A DNA stretch of 7,442 nt from Candidatus Zhuqueibacterota bacterium. Lineage in GTDB: Bacteria > Zhuqueibacterota > Zhuqueibacteria > Thermofontimicrobiales > Thiofontviventaceae. The stretch covers positions 1 through 7,442 of the forward strand of contig WJJN01000618.1 in the NCBI GenBank assembly GCA_014729735.1, given 5' to 3'. The notes under the pieces were generated by a model. It ran no database searches. It saw only the letters and a program-made list of their open reading frames with translations, and had not been told where the DNA came from. Of this stretch, positions 5,467 through 7,442 are shown one piece after another (within the stretch, counting starts at the first letter, position 1; each line of letters starts with the position of its first letter). The translations under genes and the position numbers were made by a program.

Positions 5467-6513
5467 ATGAGTGAAGCTGCCGTAAAAAAGCTATCATTTC
5501 TAAATCGCTTTTTGACTCTCTGGATTTTTTTAGCAATGATCGTCGGCGTCGGCTCCGGGTATCTGTTTCCAAATATTGTCAACTTCTGGAATCTCTTCCA
5601 GGTCGGAACCACGAATATTCCCATCGCCGTCGGTCTCATTTTGATGATGTATCCGCCGCTGGCGAAAGTCAAGTATGAAGAACTTGGCGAAGTCTTTCGA
5701 AACTGGAAAATTCTTGGATTATCGCTGGTCCAAAACTGGCTTATCGGACCGATTCTGATGTTCTTTCTGGCGATTATTTTTTTGAATAATTATCCGGAAT
5801 ACATGTACGGTTTGATTATGATCGGACTCGCCCGCTGCATCGCGATGGTGATCGTCTGGAATGAGCTCGCAGAAGGAGACACCGAATATGCCGCGGGTCT
5901 CGTTGCATTCAATTCCATTTTTCAGGTTCTCTTTTTCTCGATATATGCGTATGTATTCATCACGATCTTGCCGACCTGGTTTGGGTTGGAAGGGACTGCA
6001 GTGGAAGTAACTATCGGACAAATCGCGGAAAGTGTTTTTATCTACCTGGGAATTCCGTTTATTGCTGGTATCATCACCCGCTTTTCGCTTATTAAGCTAA
6101 AAAGCAAGGACTGGTATCAGGAAAAATTTATTCCTAAAATCAGTCCGATTACACTGATAGCTCTGCTCTTTACTATCGTCGTGATGTTTTCACTAAAAGG
6201 CGAATACATCGTGCAACTGCCGCTGGATGTCGTACGCATCGCAATCCCGTTATTGATTTATTTTGTCGTGATGTTCCTGCTGACATTTTTTATGAGCAAA
6301 AGATTTGGCGCGAATTATTCCCAGTCGGCAACGCTGTCCTTTACGGCTGCCAGCAATAATTTTGAATTAGCCATCGCCGTGGCTGTGGCTGTTTTCGGGA
6401 TTCATTCGGGAGAAGCGTTTGCCGCCGTCATCGGACCATTGGTAGAAGTTCCGGTTCTTATTAGTCTGGTCAATGTGGCGCTGTATTTTCAAAAAAGATT
6501 TTTCAGGAATTAA
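5467..6513 (+). CDS. acr3: Arsenite efflux transporter, ACR3 family
   Basis: This 348-residue inner-membrane protein belongs to the ACR3 family (BART superfamily) and exports arsenite. It is dominated by about ten hydrophobic segments, the first starting near residue 15. Conserved ACR3 features are visible: NPIAVGLxLMM-like NIPIAVGLILMMYPPLAKV (50-68), GLARCIAMVIVWNELAEGD (120-138) with Cys124, which corresponds to the cysteine known to be essential in characterised Acr3 proteins, and LSFTAASNNFELAIAVAV (290-307) with Glu300, followed by GPLVEVPVL. The length is typical. It begins directly after the arsC stop, with AGAGGA (5457-5462) inside the end of arsC as ribosome-binding site. It is not of the unrelated ArsB type. 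No truncation is seen. Confidence 0.95.
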   Translation: MSEAAVKKLSFLNRFLTLWIFLAMIVGVGSGYLFPNIVNFWNLFQVGTTNIPIAVGLILMMYPPLAKVKYEELGEVFRNWKILGLSLVQNWLIGPILMFFLAIIFLNNYPEYMYGLIMIGLARCIAMVIVWNELAEGDTEYAAGLVAFNSIFQVLFFSIYAYVFITILPTWFGLEGTAVEVTIGQIAESVFIYLGIPFIAGIITRFSLIKLKSKDWYQEKFIPKISPITLIALLFTIVVMFSLKGEYIVQLPLDVVRIAIPLLIYFVVMFLLTFFMSKRFGANYSQSATLSFTAASNNFELAIAVAVAVFGIHSGEAFAAVIGPLVEVPVLISLVNVALYFQKRFFRN

Positions 6514-6521
6514 TCGAAAAT

Positions 6522-7025
6522 ATGAATGATGAAATTACGCAGATAAAAATCGGGGAACATCATATCGGCATCAATGGTTTATCCGAAGCTATAGATGCTG
6601 TGCGTTCGCTGAATTTAACCGATGATTTGAGAGTAACACAGGAACTACTCACAAGACTGAAAGTTCAAAACTACATTCCGGAATCAATTTACGATGATTA
6701 TGGGAAGGCTTTTCTGCGGGAATTTAAAAAGGCGATTGGCGTGTCGCTTCCACCGGAGCCGGATACTTCTTTCACGAGCATTATCATTTTAGGTTTCGGC
6801 TGTACTGCCTGCGAGCAAATGGAGCGGGACGTGAAATCGATTCTGGCGGAATTAGATTTCGCTGCGGATGTACAGCATATTCGCGATATCAATGAAATTG
6901 CGGAATACGGAATGGTGCGCACGCCGACGCTTTTGATCAATAAAAAGATTGTACTAAATGGTCGATCACTGCCACAAAATCAACTAAAAGGACTGATTAA
7001 AGAGAAACTGGAAATATCTGAATAA
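6522..7025 (+). CDS. Two-domain thioredoxin-like protein in the arsenic operon
   Basis: This 167-residue cytoplasmic protein has no signal peptide. Residues about 84-164 are a small thioredoxin/glutaredoxin fold (Thioredoxin_3 type): a first strand SIIILGFG, active-site Cys94-Thr-Ala-Cys97, an acidic region HIRDINEIAEYG, and the cis-proline motif RTPTLLIN with Pro135. Residues about 5-75 form a separate, mainly helical domain (IKIGEHHIGINGLSEAID, LKVQNYIPESIYDDYGKAF, LREFKKAIG) with no cysteine. It recalls small proteins of anaerobes, but I cannot name a family. The gene starts 8 bp after acr3, with AGGAAT at 6505-6510 as a distant ribosome-binding site. Its place beside arsC suggests it reduces the ArsC disulfide, with the N-terminal domain perhaps choosing the partner. 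That role is inferred; binding metalloid through the CxxC is an alternative. Confidence 0.8.
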   Translation: MNDEITQIKIGEHHIGINGLSEAIDAVRSLNLTDDLRVTQELLTRLKVQNYIPESIYDDYGKAFLREFKKAIGVSLPPEPDTSFTSIIILGFGCTACEQMERDVKSILAELDFAADVQHIRDINEIAEYGMVRTPTLLINKKIVLNGRSLPQNQLKGLIKEKLEISE

Positions 7026-7028
7026 CTC

Positions 7029-7442
7029 ATGAATATTGCTTCTATCCTGGGAATCGCATTTGCTCTGGCTCTCGATGCTTTTGCTGTTTCTGTTGCTGCT
7101 GCCGCATATTCAGGTGGATTGGGCGGGCGGCAGAAATTTCGATTATCATTTCATTTTGGCTTGTTTCAATTCTATATGCCGCTGCTTGGCTGGCTGGCGG
7201 GATCCACAATCGTTCGCTACGTTTCACAGTACGATCACTGGATCGCATTTGCCATCCTGGCAGTAATCGGCATCAAAATGATCGCCGACGGCAGACATCC
7301 CGAAATAAGCCAGATTTCCAAAGATATCACAAGAGGCTGGGCGCTGGTAACGCTTTCTGTTGCGACCAGCATCGACGCACTGGCAGTCGGGTTCAGCATC
7401 GGAATTATTAAAGACCACATTTTCTTTCCTGCAATCATCATC
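7029..7442 (+). CDS. mntP: MntP-family manganese efflux pump (partial, runs off the window)
   Basis: This inner-membrane protein is read from ATG 7029 through the end of the window (138 residues, no stop), three bases after the previous stop. It matches the MntP (YebN, DUF204) family, which exports Mn(II). Helix 1 is LGIAFALALDAFAVSVAAAA with Asp16. Next come a basic loop and SFHFGLFQFYMPLLGWLAGS, then HWIAFAILAVIGIKMIADG. The second repeat begins with LVTLSVATSIDALAVGFS, with Asp116. The Asp16 and Asp116 positions correspond to conserved membrane acids of E. coli MntP (188 residues), so about 50 residues are missing at the C-terminus. No clear Shine-Dalgarno is seen (GGAAA at 7010-7014 is distant), so translation may be coupled to the thioredoxin-like gene. 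Substrate is assigned by family; in this operon another metal or metalloid is conceivable. Confidence 0.88.
   Translation, partial: MNIASILGIAFALALDAFAVSVAAAAYSGGLGGRQKFRLSFHFGLFQFYMPLLGWLAGSTIVRYVSQYDHWIAFAILAVIGIKMIADGRHPEISQISKDITRGWALVTLSVATSIDALAVGFSIGIIKDHIFFPAIII

Noticed and set aside
7042..7441. Other frames at the right end (plus 7036-7266, minus 7042-7248, 7224-7418, 7235-7441)
   Set aside because: They overlap the partial MntP-family gene, whose frame from 7029 has clear family motifs and stays open to the window end.

Overview
The window looks like a chromosomal segment from an anaerobic or facultative member of the FCB group (Calditrichota/KSB1/Ignavibacteria-like). The main reasons are a secreted protein ending in a type IX secretion (T9SS, Por) sorting domain with the typical ENYPNPFNP motif, a second secreted protein of a tail-fibre-like family I associate with such phyla, and a Bacteroidota-style promoter in front of arsR. 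The assignment is an inference from gene content; no marker gene is present. Intergenic DNA is strikingly AT-rich and the genes are moderately AT-rich.

Left half, minus strand: bases 1-406 are non-coding and hold a cluster of ATGAGACA repeats and two hairpins. Next comes a probable two-gene operon of exported proteins, read right to left. The first gene (4140 to 2191) encodes a signal peptide, a beta-rich N-terminal domain, a tail-fibre-like stretch, a GVYG-repeat region with three 45-residue units, and a conserved C-terminal domain. The second gene (2143 to 407) encodes a protein with a cohesin-like, dockerin-like, cohesin-like order and a T9SS C-terminal sorting domain. Both look like extracellular surface or matrix proteins.

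Middle: 4141-4608 is an AT-rich divergent intergenic region with a second cluster of TGAGACA motifs and the promoter/operator of the arsenic operon. A perfect 9-bp inverted repeat brackets the -10 box and overlaps the arsR start codon.

Right half, plus strand: a compact arsenic-resistance operon, arsR - arsC - acr3 - thioredoxin-like gene - mntP-family gene (the last cut by the window end). ArsR senses As(III) through a Cys-Val-Cys site. ArsC, of the low-molecular-weight phosphatase type, reduces arsenate using a three-cysteine relay. Acr3 exports the arsenite. The two-domain thioredoxin-like protein is a plausible electron donor for ArsC. The MntP-family membrane protein suggests a second metal-efflux activity under the same control. 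Gaps are 51, 0, 8 and 3 bp, consistent with one transcript.

The arsenic chemistry is well understood. The less ordinary items are the fused thioredoxin-like protein, the mntP tail, the operator/leaderless arrangement at arsR, the cohesin-dockerin-T9SS architecture, and the TGAGACA motif clusters on both sides of the secreted gene pair.
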